DNA from: Victivallales bacterium
Lineage (GTDB): Bacteria > Verrucomicrobiota > Lentisphaeria > Oligosphaerales > Oligosphaeraceae
Assembly: GCA_017554445.1 (NCBI GenBank)
Contig: JAFZIJ010000019.1
Span: 1-36,352 of the forward strand
Length of the DNA: 36,352 nt
Reading direction: 5' to 3'
The notes below the pieces were generated by a model. The model saw only the letters and a program-made list of their open reading frames with translations, was not told the origin of the DNA and did not search any database. The position numbers were made by a program, and so were the translations under genes. This document shows positions 9,219 through 18,720 of this stretch, in pieces (the stretch's first letter is position 1; each line of letters begins with the position of its first letter).

Positions 9219-11087
9219 TCAGCAGTAGTCTTGCTCCATGCAATGGTAATGCGAGAGCCGGATATTGTTGTTTTTGCAGAACATGACCAGTTCGTCTCGT
9301 TCCTGTTGATGGAGATTGTCAATGCAGACGACGATTTTTCCAAGATGGTGCTTCTCATGGAGTTTAGCAAGGTCTTGTGGCGTGCCGAGCACGCGGAGCC
9401 CGTAGCAGAAGCTATGACTGTAACGTGGGTTGCGGTCGATGAAACCGATGATTTTTTCTTGACAGGCACAGTCGATACCGATCGTGGCGGCGTTGACATA
9501 CATACGCCCTTCCGGGCAGATTCCGTAGAGGAGCGTCGTTATGACGGGGGCTTTGTCCGCATAATATGCGGAGACATGCTGTTTAATAAGCGCTATTCGC
9601 AACGCATGGAACAACATGCGTTCACAGATGATGGCAGCGTCGGCCATGCCGACGGCCGCTGTGAATTCGCGAAGAGTGAAGGGGTAGAATTGGAAGATGG
9701 CATTGAAAATGCCGGATACGGCGAATGCGATGATGACGATGAGAAGCAGGCGGAAGTATTCTTCCGTGGACGGATAATTCCATAGGACGGAGTAGGTGCG
9801 TGAGATGATGAGAATTAGGAAAACAGGGATGAGGAATGCTGCGGTTTCAATGGGGTCGAGGCGGTTTCTGGCGATGATGAAAGCGGCTGTGCAGACACAT
9901 GCATCCCAGACGGGGTTCAGAATGTTGAGCAGGAGTCCGAAGCGTGGCTTTTGATAGTTTTTGAAGATGAATTCAGTCGAAAGCCATAGCTCGATAGTCG
10001 CGTAGCGAACGATGCAGATGGCGAGGCTGGCGAAGACGATGATGAGTGACAGCCACCACAGCCTTTGGGGGATGAAGAAGATGATGATTCCGACGAACGC
10101 CATGATGATTGCCAGCAAATAGATGCTGGAGACGGTCTTGGGCTGGTTTTTGTAGTAGGCGAGCAGGCGGTGATGGAGATGGTTGCCGTCAGCCTTTGTC
10201 AGGGCGGCGAGATGGCGCAAGATGCGTTTAAAGAGAGGAAGATGATGGTTCGGGTCATCTTCCACGGGGGCTATGATGCGTCTCCAGACTGCGAGGAAAA
10301 TGTCCAATGCGGGAACGCAGCAGAGCAGAAGCGGCATGACGATGGCGGAAATGCTGGTGATTTTTGATGTGGCGTTGAGACCCGCGATACCGAGTATGTA
10401 ACCGATGCACATGCTGCCCGTGTCGCCCATGAAGATTTTGGCGGGATGCCAATTGTAATAAAGAAATCCGAAAAGCGAACCGGTAAAGATGAGAAGAATC
10501 AGGGCGTTGAAGCGGCATCCCGTGAACCATGTGATGAACGCAAGGGAGATTGAGGAAATGACGCCGATGCCGCCAGCCAGTCCGTCCACGCCGTCTATCA
10601 TGTTGAACGCGTTGATCATGGTGGTAATCCAGAAGATGGTAATAAAAGCATTGATCGGCGTGGCGATGTGCCATTGCCCTGGTAGGTTGATGTGGACGCC
10701 GAGATACCATGCGATGGTGGCCGCAATGATGTGGAAGAGAAATTTCACTTTGGCCTTAAGGCGGAATCTGTCGTCGGCAATGCCCAACGGGATGAGGATG
10801 ACGAGCGGGATGAGAAGCTTGATGGAATGCCAGCTGGGCTGGCATGCGCCCATGTCGTGTCCTAGAAAGGCGTAGGCGAAGACGACGATGAGAAATGCCG
10901 CCATGATGGCGATGCCGCCGCCACGTGGGCACGTCTTTTCATGAATATGGCGGTCGCCCGGCATGTCAAGCATACCGGTTTTAATGAGGATCGGTATGAT
11001 GGCATGCGTCATCATCAGCGACAGCAGCAAAGCCGTCGCTGGCAAAATCAGGCAGATGACCAACGTTTGGATGCCTTCCTTGCTCAT
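9219..11087 (-). CDS. WecA/MraY-type glycosyl-1-phosphate transferase fused to a CoA_binding_3-like half
   Basis: The 622-residue polytopic protein begins as a WecA/TagO-type enzyme that loads a sugar phosphate on undecaprenyl phosphate. Its motifs are HEKTCPRGGGIAI, LGIADDRFRLK, the NMIDGVDGLAGG catalytic loop, KIFMGDTGSM and DGNHLHHRLL. From about residue 375 a second part follows: four further TM segments (FLIPVFLILIISRTYSVLWN and others) and a soluble Rossmann-like region with IGFIDRNPRYSHSFCYGLRVLGTPQDL and KIVVCID. This resembles the N-terminal membrane and CoA_binding_3 part of WbpM/PglC-linked sugar enzymes, without their C-terminal catalytic domain. It likely starts repeat-unit synthesis. 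The first half is firm; the second half is assigned by pattern. Confidence 0.88.
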   Translation of the reverse strand: MSKEGIQTLVICLILPATALLLSLMMTHAIIPILIKTGMLDMPGDRHIHEKTCPRGGGIAIMAAFLIVVFAYAFLGHDMGACQPSWHSIKLLIPLVILIPLGIADDRFRLKAKVKFLFHIIAATIAWYLGVHINLPGQWHIATPINAFITIFWITTMINAFNMIDGVDGLAGGIGVISSISLAFITWFTGCRFNALILLIFTGSLFGFLYYNWHPAKIFMGDTGSMCIGYILGIAGLNATSKITSISAIVMPLLLCCVPALDIFLAVWRRIIAPVEDDPNHHLPLFKRILRHLAALTKADGNHLHHRLLAYYKNQPKTVSSIYLLAIIMAFVGIIIFFIPQRLWWLSLIIVFASLAICIVRYATIELWLSTEFIFKNYQKPRFGLLLNILNPVWDACVCTAAFIIARNRLDPIETAAFLIPVFLILIISRTYSVLWNYPSTEEYFRLLLIVIIAFAVSGIFNAIFQFYPFTLREFTAAVGMADAAIICERMLFHALRIALIKQHVSAYYADKAPVITTLLYGICPEGRMYVNAATIGIDCACQEKIIGFIDRNPRYSHSFCYGLRVLGTPQDLAKLHEKHHLGKIVVCIDNLHQQERDELVMFCKNNNIRLSHYHCMEQDYC

Positions 11088-11203
11088 GTTGATTTGGTTC
11101 TTGTTGAATGCAGAATAGTCTCTTTATTTACATAATATGGCTTCATTTTACTGTTTTCATAGAAAAGAGTGTAAAAAAAGGTGAAAAATCGTGTGTGGCG
11201 ACA

Positions 11204-11230
11204 GGGATGGAAGCATTGCGCTGCCATCCC
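11204..11230. other. Inverted repeat in the divergent 297-bp intergenic region
   Basis: GGGATGG (11204-11210) pairs with CCATCCC (11224-11230), extended inward by AGC/GCT after one mismatch. There is no T-run on either side, so it is not a terminator; it may be a leader structure or a binding site. The rest of 11088-11384 is AT-rich promoter DNA. Confidence 0.35.
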
Positions 11231-11319
11231 TTGGGAATTGTGATGCCATCTATTTGGATATGAAAATAATGGCCATATAGACAGTTTCACTCCATGAAGT
11301 GTCTGGAAATAATGGTATT

Positions 11320-11347
11320 TTTACAAAAAAACTATATTTTATATAAT
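11320..11347 (+). promoter_or_regulatory. Sigma-70-like promoter of the O-antigen ligase gene
   Basis: TTTACA (11320-11325) and a perfect TATAAT (11342-11347) are separated by 16 bp. The implied start near 11354 leaves a leader of about 30 nt before the ATG at 11385. Confidence 0.6.
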
Positions 11348-11384
11348 AGAGGGAATTATTCAATGTCGAGTAAGAGACGTATCC

Positions 11385-14300
11385 ATGCCCAAAGAACATC
11401 AATCTGAATACGATTACCCTCGTCTGCACCTGCCGGGCGAGTCCGGTCATCACCACCATCACCACCACCATCATTCTTCTTCGTCGTCATCGTCTGCTTC
11501 ATCGTCTGCTTCGTCAGAGCCGCGGCACCATCATCATTCGAGAACGTGGGATATCATCCAGGAGAAGGCGAGCAAGGTGTTCCATACGATGGCGAAGCTT
11601 CCGTTCGCCTTTGCTCTTGGGCTGGTGATTCTCATGCCGTTGGCGTATTTCGGCGGTGAACGCTGGTGGATGCCGACCGTCTGGCTGGGATTGATTTTGG
11701 CATACGCGATGTGGGGGCTTTCCGTCTGGTGGTGCGGGAAGGACTACGCGCATGTTAAACTTTCTGCATGGGGGCTTCTGTTTCTTATTCCGCTGCTGGT
11801 CGGCGTGCTTCAGCTGGCACCTGTCAAAGGATTGACGAAAATGCTGTCGCCGAAGGCGTTCAGCCAATGGGAGAGCATGGCGGAATTGGCGAAGGACATG
11901 GAGACTCCTGAGCTAGAGCCGGAGGAGTCGGATGACGCAGAGGCGGCTGAGGAGGCTTTGAAGGAAGCTGAGAAGCTTGATTTAAAGCGCGGGAAGATGC
12001 GGACGCGGATAAGTGTTTCACCCGATGACACCAAACAGATGTGCAGTCTGTTGGGCATTTGTCTCTTCTTGTTCATTTTGCTGACAAGCAAGTTGCATCA
12101 TACATTCCAAATACGGCTCGTGCTTCTGGCCATTGTTGTGACAGCGCTGGGCAACGCGATATTTGCGTTTGTGGAATCATTTGGGACTGTGGCATCGGGA
12201 GTGAACCAAAGAGAGACGTTCAACGGCATCTTTGGCAACCGAAATCATTTCGCGTTCATGATGATGATGGGAGTCATGTCCACAGTCGGCCTGATGGGCG
12301 TCCTGACGGGGTCGAAGCGTCATGGCAGCAAGCTGGAAGCATGGTGGACGAAACTGCAGGCCCCGTTGGGCATCATCCTGTTTGTGCTGTTGACGGCGAT
12401 GGTCATGAGCCTCTCCCGTGGTGCGTTTATTTCGACCATCATATCTCTGCTGGTCTTCGGCGTGTTCTGGATGTTCAGCATTCGTGGGCAGTCCATGCAC
12501 ATGCGTCAGAAGACGTTCGCTTTGCTGGCGGTGGTGGCGGTGGCCTTTCTGATCGGCATGCCGTTTGTGTTGCAGCGGTTGTCTGAACGCTACGAGACGT
12601 TGGTGGCTGAAGATCTGACGATGGACGCGCGTGTCGCAGTGTGGAAGGATACGTGCCGTATGATTGGCGACTACTGGCGTTTTGGCGCGGGACTGGGCGG
12701 TTTTGAAACATCCATCCAGCCGTACGAGGCTGGCCGTTTCACTGAGGCGCGCATAGGCCATGCCCATAATGATTTACTGGAATTGACATCGGAGGTCGGC
12801 GTTCCGGTCGTTTTGCTTATGTTAGCCGTGGCGCTTGTGATGTGGTTCCGTTCCATGTACAGGATACTTCATCATCAGGAGAGGACGTATAGATGGGCTG
12901 GATTGGGCGCGTGTGTGGCGCTAATAGGCATCACGTTGCATGAATGTGTCGAATTCAACCTCCTTGCTTGGTCCAACGCTTTGGTTTTCACGGCGTTGCT
13001 GTCGGTTGTCGCAGTGTGCGGGAGCAGCCGCCACCGTCATTTGAAACGTGACAAGACGGAGGAGGAAAAGGCGAAGGAATCTGCGACGAATCGTGAGAAG
13101 CGGCGTCAGAACCGCCATGACAGATGGCGTTGGCGTCTTGCGCTTGTTCCGTTGTCTCTGGCGGTTCTGGTCATTGGGTTGCCGGTCTGCTGGAAGCGGA
13201 TACGCGCGGGTTGGCGGTATTCGGATTTTCTCGACGATCTGCGGCAGCCGATTGTCGAGGGAAAGCCTGTGAAATTTGACTGCGAACGCCGTATCAAGAT
13301 GTTGGAAGGAATCAAACGTTGCTGGCCGGACGACCATTACGTCCTTTGGCGCAGTTCGGCCGTGAAGGGGGAGGCCGCGGATGAATACAATGAAGCATAT
13401 TGGCCGGATGCCTGTGTCGAGAGTGCACGAGCCGTGATGACGGCGCCTGGCGATGGCGATGCGGCCTTGCAGTGCGCGATCTACTGGGAAGCCGCGAAGG
13501 ATTGTTCGCAAATCACGCGGACGCGGCGGCTGATTGTGAAATTGTACGACTGGGCTGTGCAGTGCCAGCCGACTCTGGCGGAGACACGCCGCCGGGCAGG
13601 TATGGCGGCCTATCGCGCCTATGTGCTTGCGGAGGGAGCAGAAGATCCGCAGGCTGCGTCATTTAAGCAAAAGGCCCATGATAATCTGCTGGCCGCTTTG
13701 GCATATGGCAGCAAGTCATATGACATGATATTCCCTGTTCTTGTTGATCTGCTTGGCGGAGTGAAACAGTTGGCGGAAATAATTCCAGACAATTTGGAAG
13801 CGCAGAAGTCCATGGTGCGTCTGCTGTTGCGTCGCCGACTCTTCGACGAGGCCCTGCAGTTGACGGATCGTCTGCGGAAAATGGATCTTGAGCCAAAAGA
13901 AGAGCTGGAGATGCTCAAGACGAAATGCACGATTCTCGAAATGTCCGGACGTCATGAAATGCGTGCGGAAACTTGGCGTGAGCTGGTCGCCTTCCAGGAG
14001 GCACAGCTTCCTTTGGATGAAGCATCTGCAAAATTCGCGGATGGCGAACCTCGTGAAGCCCTCAATCTTCTTTTGAAGAAACGCAGCGGTATCGTTCTCT
14101 ACCCGCGTGAGATTCTGCTTGAGGCTCAGTTGCAGTCTTTCCTTGGCAAGTACGAGGAGACGATTGATACGCTGATGCGTCTGGCATATATCGATGGCCC
14201 GGTCGAACATGAGATCATCGATGAAGCGGAGAAGCTTCTTGGTGGTTCCAACAGCTCTTGGAAGGAGGCGGTTGCATTGCGTGTCCGTTTCCTGGAGATG

Positions 14301-14993
14301 GCCTTGCGTGTGAAACGTGGTGTAATCGGCGAAAATCTCGCGAAAGATTTGGAAACATTGGCGAGAGAGCATGAAATGGCGCGGCCGCAGTGGCTGCAAC
14401 GTCATTTGATCTCCTATTACGCAGGTCTTGTCTGGGAAGGAATCGGCAAGAAGGACGAGGCGATCGCCGCCTACCGTAGTTGTCTGGAAATTTGCCCGAA
14501 CCATCTGTATTCGCTACGTCATATGGCGGCGTTGTCCTCGTCGTCGCTCAACAAAGAGGAGGTTGAATTGCTGGATTTGGCGACGCGTCGGCAGTCTCCG
14601 ATTGCGATGATGTCCCCCGGTCTTCTTTGGATTGGCATCAATTCGACGCCGGATACACTGACGGCGCTGCACATGCCATTGCGTTTCGAGTATTTGATTC
14701 TTTGCATTTCCGATGTGATGAGTCATTTACGCGCCTCAATGACGTTTGGCGACAAGCATGGCGCGGTGTTCTTCGACCGTATCGAATCGCATGATGGCAT
14801 GGAATACACAATGCGTGTCGGCGAAGTAATGCGTGTGGTACGCAATGAATGGCAGCCGATCAATCTGACATTGTCGACAAAGCGGCGGATGCTCGCCAAT
14901 GGCGATGTCGCGATCCATTATGGCGGATTTTCGGTTAAGGCCTTCACTGTGGACATTCAAGGCGTGTCCAAAAAGCGTCATTCAGAGAAATGA
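11385..14993 (+). CDS. O-antigen ligase/polymerase-family membrane protein with C-terminal TPR region
   Basis: The 1202-residue protein has three parts. Residues 1-55 are a low-complexity head with nine consecutive histidines, a Ser-rich run and a second HHHH. Residues of about 60-570 are polytopic, with a Wzy_C/WaaL-type region: a FNGIFGNRNHFAF segment, SLSRGAFIS, and RVAVWKDTCRMIGDYW followed by GAGLGGFE and a conserved-looking GHAHNDLLEL. After a last TM near 590-610, the C-terminal 570 residues are helical with TPR-like units (YAGLVWEGIGKKDEAIAAYRS). Such proteins polymerise or ligate polysaccharide chains at the outer face of the inner membrane. It is divergent from the other export genes, and its 3' end overlaps radC by 16 bp convergently. 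Whether it is polymerase or ligase cannot be told. Confidence 0.85.
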   Translation: MPKEHQSEYDYPRLHLPGESGHHHHHHHHHSSSSSSSASSSASSEPRHHHHSRTWDIIQEKASKVFHTMAKLPFAFALGLVILMPLAYFGGERWWMPTVWLGLILAYAMWGLSVWWCGKDYAHVKLSAWGLLFLIPLLVGVLQLAPVKGLTKMLSPKAFSQWESMAELAKDMETPELEPEESDDAEAAEEALKEAEKLDLKRGKMRTRISVSPDDTKQMCSLLGICLFLFILLTSKLHHTFQIRLVLLAIVVTALGNAIFAFVESFGTVASGVNQRETFNGIFGNRNHFAFMMMMGVMSTVGLMGVLTGSKRHGSKLEAWWTKLQAPLGIILFVLLTAMVMSLSRGAFISTIISLLVFGVFWMFSIRGQSMHMRQKTFALLAVVAVAFLIGMPFVLQRLSERYETLVAEDLTMDARVAVWKDTCRMIGDYWRFGAGLGGFETSIQPYEAGRFTEARIGHAHNDLLELTSEVGVPVVLLMLAVALVMWFRSMYRILHHQERTYRWAGLGACVALIGITLHECVEFNLLAWSNALVFTALLSVVAVCGSSRHRHLKRDKTEEEKAKESATNREKRRQNRHDRWRWRLALVPLSLAVLVIGLPVCWKRIRAGWRYSDFLDDLRQPIVEGKPVKFDCERRIKMLEGIKRCWPDDHYVLWRSSAVKGEAADEYNEAYWPDACVESARAVMTAPGDGDAALQCAIYWEAAKDCSQITRTRRLIVKLYDWAVQCQPTLAETRRRAGMAAYRAYVLAEGAEDPQAASFKQKAHDNLLAALAYGSKSYDMIFPVLVDLLGGVKQLAEIIPDNLEAQKSMVRLLLRRRLFDEALQLTDRLRKMDLEPKEELEMLKTKCTILEMSGRHEMRAETWRELVAFQEAQLPLDEASAKFADGEPREALNLLLKKRSGIVLYPREILLEAQLQSFLGKYEETIDTLMRLAYIDGPVEHEIIDEAEKLLGGSNSSWKEAVALRVRFLEMALRVKRGVIGENLAKDLETLAREHEMARPQWLQRHLISYYAGLVWEGIGKKDEAIAAYRSCLEICPNHLYSLRHMAALSSSSLNKEEVELLDLATRRQSPIAMMSPGLLWIGINSTPDTLTALHMPLRFEYLILCISDVMSHLRASMTFGDKHGAVFFDRIESHDGMEYTMRVGEVMRVVRNEWQPINLTLSTKRRMLANGDVAIHYGGFSVKAFTVDIQGVSKKRHSEK

Positions 14994-15700
14994 GCCAACT
15001 GCTTCTTTATGCCGTCCAGATCAAGCAAATTGTTCAGGCTGAATGAAAAGTAGCCTGGTTTGTCGGGAGCGGGACGAAGCGCGACGACCAGATGGTCCGT
15101 CATCTGGATGTCCATGATTTCGGCCGCCATGAGCAACGTGTAGGTCAATTGGATGTCTTCTGCGGACGGCGTAGGGTCGTCGGACGGATGGGTATGGCAT
15201 AGGATGAATGAGCGGCATGCTTCCCGGACGGCCGGGCGGAAGATTTCCCGTGGATGTAGGAGCGCCCTGTCAAGAATGCCGATGGAAATCAGTTCGTCTC
15301 GGATGAGGCGGCTTTGCGAGTCCAGCAGGAAGACATGGGTCTCTTCCTTTTCACGCGACTGGATGACGTCGCGCATGTAGTCGGCGATGAAATCCGGATT
15401 GTTGAAAAGCGGGCGCATGGCGAGACGGAGCTTGACCAGCCGTTTGGCCAGCGTGAAGGCGGCGCAGAGTCCGACGGCCTTTGCTTCGCCGATGCCGCCG
15501 ATTTCGCGGAGTTGCTGAACCGTCGCGGAACTTAAGTCCAACAAATTGCCGTCGAACGTGTTGAGTAGTTCGTTGGCAAGTTCGATGACATTTTTTCCCT
15601 GCGTGCCAGTACGTAGCAAAACGGCAAGTAGTTCGCTGTCTGTCAGCGAATCGGGCCCTTGGTTCTGGAAACGTTCGCGCGGTAAGTTGTTGTTGTCCAT
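14978..15700 (-). CDS. radC: RadC-family JAMM-domain protein
   Basis: The 240-residue protein opens with the conserved PRERFQNQGPDSLTDSELLAVLLRTGT block and a helix-hairpin-helix segment (LREIGGIGEAKAVGLCAAF). It ends with the JAMM metal site FILCHTHPSDDPTPSAEDIQLT. Length and domain order are those of the RadC/YicR family. The historical link to DNA repair is not well supported in the literature, and the true function of the family is uncertain. It reads against the end of the O-antigen ligase gene and lies just upstream of the queG-like gene's 3' end across a heptamer repeat. Confidence 0.94.
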   Translation of the reverse strand: MDNNNLPRERFQNQGPDSLTDSELLAVLLRTGTQGKNVIELANELLNTFDGNLLDLSSATVQQLREIGGIGEAKAVGLCAAFTLAKRLVKLRLAMRPLFNNPDFIADYMRDVIQSREKEETHVFLLDSQSRLIRDELISIGILDRALLHPREIFRPAVREACRSFILCHTHPSDDPTPSAEDIQLTYTLLMAAEIMDIQMTDHLVVALRPAPDKPGYFSFSLNNLLDLDGIKKQLAHFSE

Positions 15701-15722
15701 TGTTATTGCTAATTATTTTTTC

Positions 15723-15743
15723 GCTAACCACTAACCGCTAACC
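15723..15743. repeat. Heptamer tandem repeat over the queG-like stop codon
   Basis: Three 7-bp units, GCTAACC, ACTAACC, GCTAACC. On the minus strand this is GGTTAGC-type repeats that supply the last codons and the TAG stop (15731-15733) of the queG-like gene. Confidence 0.8.
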
Positions 15744-16768
15744 ATTGGCCGCGCAGGAGCGCAGCCCTCCCGCCAGGCTTCGATGGTCTGGCGGACGGTA
15801 GGGGAGGCGCAGAGCGCAAGCAGTTCCTGCTTGCGGGCGTTACGAATGTCTGGCGGAAGCTGCTGTCCGATGGCCGCCGCCGCATTGCGTTTCAAGACGG
15901 TCGTTCCCGTATGGTCGAGGGCGGTTCCTTTGATGAGCCGTGTGATCGCGGCAGACGGCATGCGCAGGAAATCTTCCGCGTCAACTGCCAATGGCTTGAC
16001 ATAGTTTGTTTTGGGACAAGAATTTGTGCATTTTCCGCAACCGTAGAGTGTTGGACCTAGAAGGATTTGCTCCTCCCATGTGAGCGGTTTACGGTATTCG
16101 CCGGAGAGCCATGCGCGGCAACGGCGGACTTGGAAGCCTTCGGCATCGCCGAAAGCTTTTGTGGGACATGCTTGAAGGCATTTGCCGCAATGCGGGCATT
16201 CCAGCGGAGCGTCTAGAATACGCGTCGGCAGATCATGCTCTGTGAACAGAATGGCGAGATTGATGCCGCAGGCGTAGCAATCATCGTAGATGAGCGAGTT
16301 CAATGCACGGGATCCAATGCCTGCAATTTGCGCAAGTGGCTTTTCCAGAACGGGTTCACTATCGACTCCAAGCTCCGTTTGAGCAGGGCCGAATTGCTGG
16401 AACAGCAGTTCTTCAAGCCGTTTGAGCTTTTCCCGACCCGTTTCGTGGTAATCTCGATCCAATGCGTAGGGGGCGATTTCCGCGAAGGGGCGTCCATCAT
16501 GGGCACGTGGCAGTTGGAGTAATGGCGAATTGTCCCGTTCCGGCAAGAAGCTTGCGATGATAAGCGACTTGGCCCAAGGACGTTGCGCAAATGGCGCAAC
16601 AAGAATGTCCCGTTTGGAATCGATATAGCTCAAGGCTCCTGCATTGCTTCGCAGCCAGTTGTCAAGATGGCTGGAAAGATAGCCGTCTGCCAGGCGTGGC
16701 GGTTTCAGGCAGGCGATTTTTACGAAGCCTGCCTGTTCCGCCAATGATATGTAGTCAGAAGGTTGCAC
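15731..16768 (-). CDS. QueG-like double [4Fe-4S] cluster protein
   Basis: The 345-residue protein, read from a GTG at 16768, has two cysteine motifs for iron-sulfur clusters, CPHCGKCLQACPTKAF and CGKCTNSCPKTNY, in the spacing of epoxyqueuosine reductase. The N-terminal half keeps the EPVLEKPLAQIAGIG block that corresponds to the QueG region EKALAEKAGLGWIGKN. The usual GWIGKN stretch is altered here (GIGSRALNS), and CYACGIN follows. QueG performs the last step of queuosine synthesis in tRNA and is B12-dependent. The altered loop means this may be a divergent QueG or a related reductase. The final residues are encoded by a tandem heptamer. No other queuosine gene is in view. Confidence 0.72.
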   Translation of the reverse strand: MQPSDYISLAEQAGFVKIACLKPPRLADGYLSSHLDNWLRSNAGALSYIDSKRDILVAPFAQRPWAKSLIIASFLPERDNSPLLQLPRAHDGRPFAEIAPYALDRDYHETGREKLKRLEELLFQQFGPAQTELGVDSEPVLEKPLAQIAGIGSRALNSLIYDDCYACGINLAILFTEHDLPTRILDAPLECPHCGKCLQACPTKAFGDAEGFQVRRCRAWLSGEYRKPLTWEEQILLGPTLYGCGKCTNSCPKTNYVKPLAVDAEDFLRMPSAAITRLIKGTALDHTGTTVLKRNAAAAIGQQLPPDIRNARKQELLALCASPTVRQTIEAWREGCAPARPMVSG

Positions 16769-16972
16769 GAATTGAAAAAGGCGTTGTTGAAACGGTTAGA
16801 TTAATTAATTAGTGGAAAGGACAATAAAAATCCATGCAGAACCGTTTTTTTCAATGGAAAACATGGAATATTTGTCATGTATATATTATGATAATAATAG
16901 TCTGAGACTTTGCCAGTCGCGAAGGCGATTTTTCATGGCGATAGGACGGATTTTGTTGACAGGAGTGAATAA

Positions 16973-18511
16973 ATGGACAATCATACACCAACGGAAAACA
17001 GTCGTGCGAGCGTGGAGGCTTGTTTTAAACGGGATGACATGCGCGGCATCTGGCCAAATGAACTGAACGCCGAAGTGGCACGTCTGACGGGCCACGCCAT
17101 GGCGGAACTACTTGCGGATAAAGCGGATGGAAAACCGGAAATCGTTCTCGGCCATGATGCGCGACTGGGTTCGTTTGATTTGCTGACGGCGTTTGCACGC
17201 GGCGTTGAAGAGGCAGGAGGACGTTGCACATCGATTGGACTAGCCTCCACGGAGCAGGTTTACTATGCATGCGGCCGTTATGCGGATCGTTTCGCAGGTG
17301 GCGCGATGGTCACGGCGTCCCATAATCCAAAAGATTATAATGGCTTGAAGATGATGCGTTCCGGAGCGGTGCCGTTTTCTGCGGATGATTTGGCATTCAT
17401 TCGCCGCCGTGTGCTGGAATTACTGGATCCAGTTCCAGAACTTCCTGTCGGTGAAGAGTTTGCAGAATACATGCTGGGCTTGGCGGGCTTTGACAAATGG
17501 AAGCCGTTGGGCTGTGGGCTGAAGATCGTCGTGATGGCCGGCAACGGCGTTGGCGCCGTTGCCTTCCGTCCGATAGCCAAACGACTGGATGCGTTTGGTT
17601 TGGAGACAATATTCGTGGAAGATACGCCGGACGGGAGTTTTCCGCGCGGCGTTCCGAATCCGCTGTTGCCTGATTACAATAAACGGTTGGCGGAAGCCGT
17701 GATGGCGAACAAGGCGGATTTGGGCATTGGATTCGACGGCGATGCGGATCGCGCGGGATTTGTCGATCACACAGGCAGGCCTGTCGAGGCATCGCACATT
17801 CTGGCGTTGGTTTCGTATAGGAAACTGTCATGTTGCAAGATTTCGAAACCAGTGGTATTGAGGAACATCTGTGGATCGCAACTCTTGAAACATCTGTTCC
17901 CCACAGGCGGTGATGTCGAACTGATTGATTTGCCAGTGGGGCATGGTCAATTCAAACGGCTGATGCGTCATGAGGCTTTCCAAGATCGTGTTGTTTTCGC
18001 GGGAGAACATTCCGGCCATTATTTCCATCCGGATTTCTTCTGCGCGGATTCGGGCATGCTGACGGCTCTGCATTTGATTGCGCAGGTGTGGCAGTGGAAG
18101 GCGGATGGCGAGACGCTGGCGGACAAGCTTGTGGAATGGCGTCAAAATTATCATTGGAGCGGCGAATTGAACTATGATCTGAAATCGCGTGAAGACATTC
18201 AGGCGGTCATCATAGACGTCGCGAATGAATTTGGCAAGACAATGACGCGCTATGAGATACGCAAGGATGAAGAGTTGGATTTGAATCGTTGCATGCCCGC
18301 CGTCGGCGGATATGATGCATCGAAACTGATGGCTCCCGACCTGAAGCTTGTGGAGGACAACGGCTCGCAGGGATGGTGGTTCTGCCTGCGTCCGTCTGGA
18401 AACGAGCCGAAATTGCGTTTGAATGTGGAGACATGGAACCGCGATGATTTGAAGGATTTGACGGCGCGTGTCGTCGCGATTTTGAAACGTTACGGAGCTA
18501 AAGAAGGCTAA
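16973..18511 (+). CDS. Phosphomannomutase/phosphoglucomutase (ManB/AlgC type)
   Basis: The 512-residue protein has the alpha-D-phosphohexomutase landmarks: DDMRGIWPNELN near the N-terminus, the phosphoserine loop VTASHNPKDYNG (residues 113-124), the metal loop GFDGDADRAGF, the sugar-binding GEHSGHYF and the phosphate-binding RPSGNEPKLRLNVE. It interconverts hexose 6- and 1-phosphates and so feeds nucleotide-sugar supply. RPSGNEP differs slightly from the common RPSGTEP/RPSNTEP. A ribosome site AGGAG lies eight bases before the ATG. The gene stands alone between queG-like and rhamnosidase genes. The family is sure; mannose versus glucose preference is not. Confidence 0.93.
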   Translation: MDNHTPTENSRASVEACFKRDDMRGIWPNELNAEVARLTGHAMAELLADKADGKPEIVLGHDARLGSFDLLTAFARGVEEAGGRCTSIGLASTEQVYYACGRYADRFAGGAMVTASHNPKDYNGLKMMRSGAVPFSADDLAFIRRRVLELLDPVPELPVGEEFAEYMLGLAGFDKWKPLGCGLKIVVMAGNGVGAVAFRPIAKRLDAFGLETIFVEDTPDGSFPRGVPNPLLPDYNKRLAEAVMANKADLGIGFDGDADRAGFVDHTGRPVEASHILALVSYRKLSCCKISKPVVLRNICGSQLLKHLFPTGGDVELIDLPVGHGQFKRLMRHEAFQDRVVFAGEHSGHYFHPDFFCADSGMLTALHLIAQVWQWKADGETLADKLVEWRQNYHWSGELNYDLKSREDIQAVIIDVANEFGKTMTRYEIRKDEELDLNRCMPAVGGYDASKLMAPDLKLVEDNGSQGWWFCLRPSGNEPKLRLNVETWNRDDLKDLTARVVAILKRYGAKEG

Positions 18512-18550
18512 TTCCTGGAGCGGCTGTTAGCCGCAACCAAATCATTTATT

Positions 18551-18617
18551 GAGGAACCACGAAAGTCACGAAAGAACACGAAATTTCAAACCACAGAATA
18601 CACTGAATACACTGAAA
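18551..18617. repeat. Short direct repeats (CACGAAA and ACACTGAA type)
   Basis: In the 306-bp gap after the mutase gene, the sequence reads ACCACGAAAGTCACGAAAGAACACGAAA and then AATACACTGAATACACTGAAAA. These are two runs of short direct repeats, each with a 9-10 bp period. No ORF or terminator is evident in them. Confidence 0.6.
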
Positions 18618-18720
18618 AAAGCCTCGCCGCCGGGCCGATGATACCACTAAGGATTCCATGTTGAAACAAGATGTTGGTCGTGAATGATGCAAACGTCTCC
18701 GGCGGCTGCGGCGGTTGTGA

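Noticed and set aside
11204..11230. Rho-independent terminator
   Set aside because: No T-run follows the hairpin on either strand, and it lies in a divergent promoter region.
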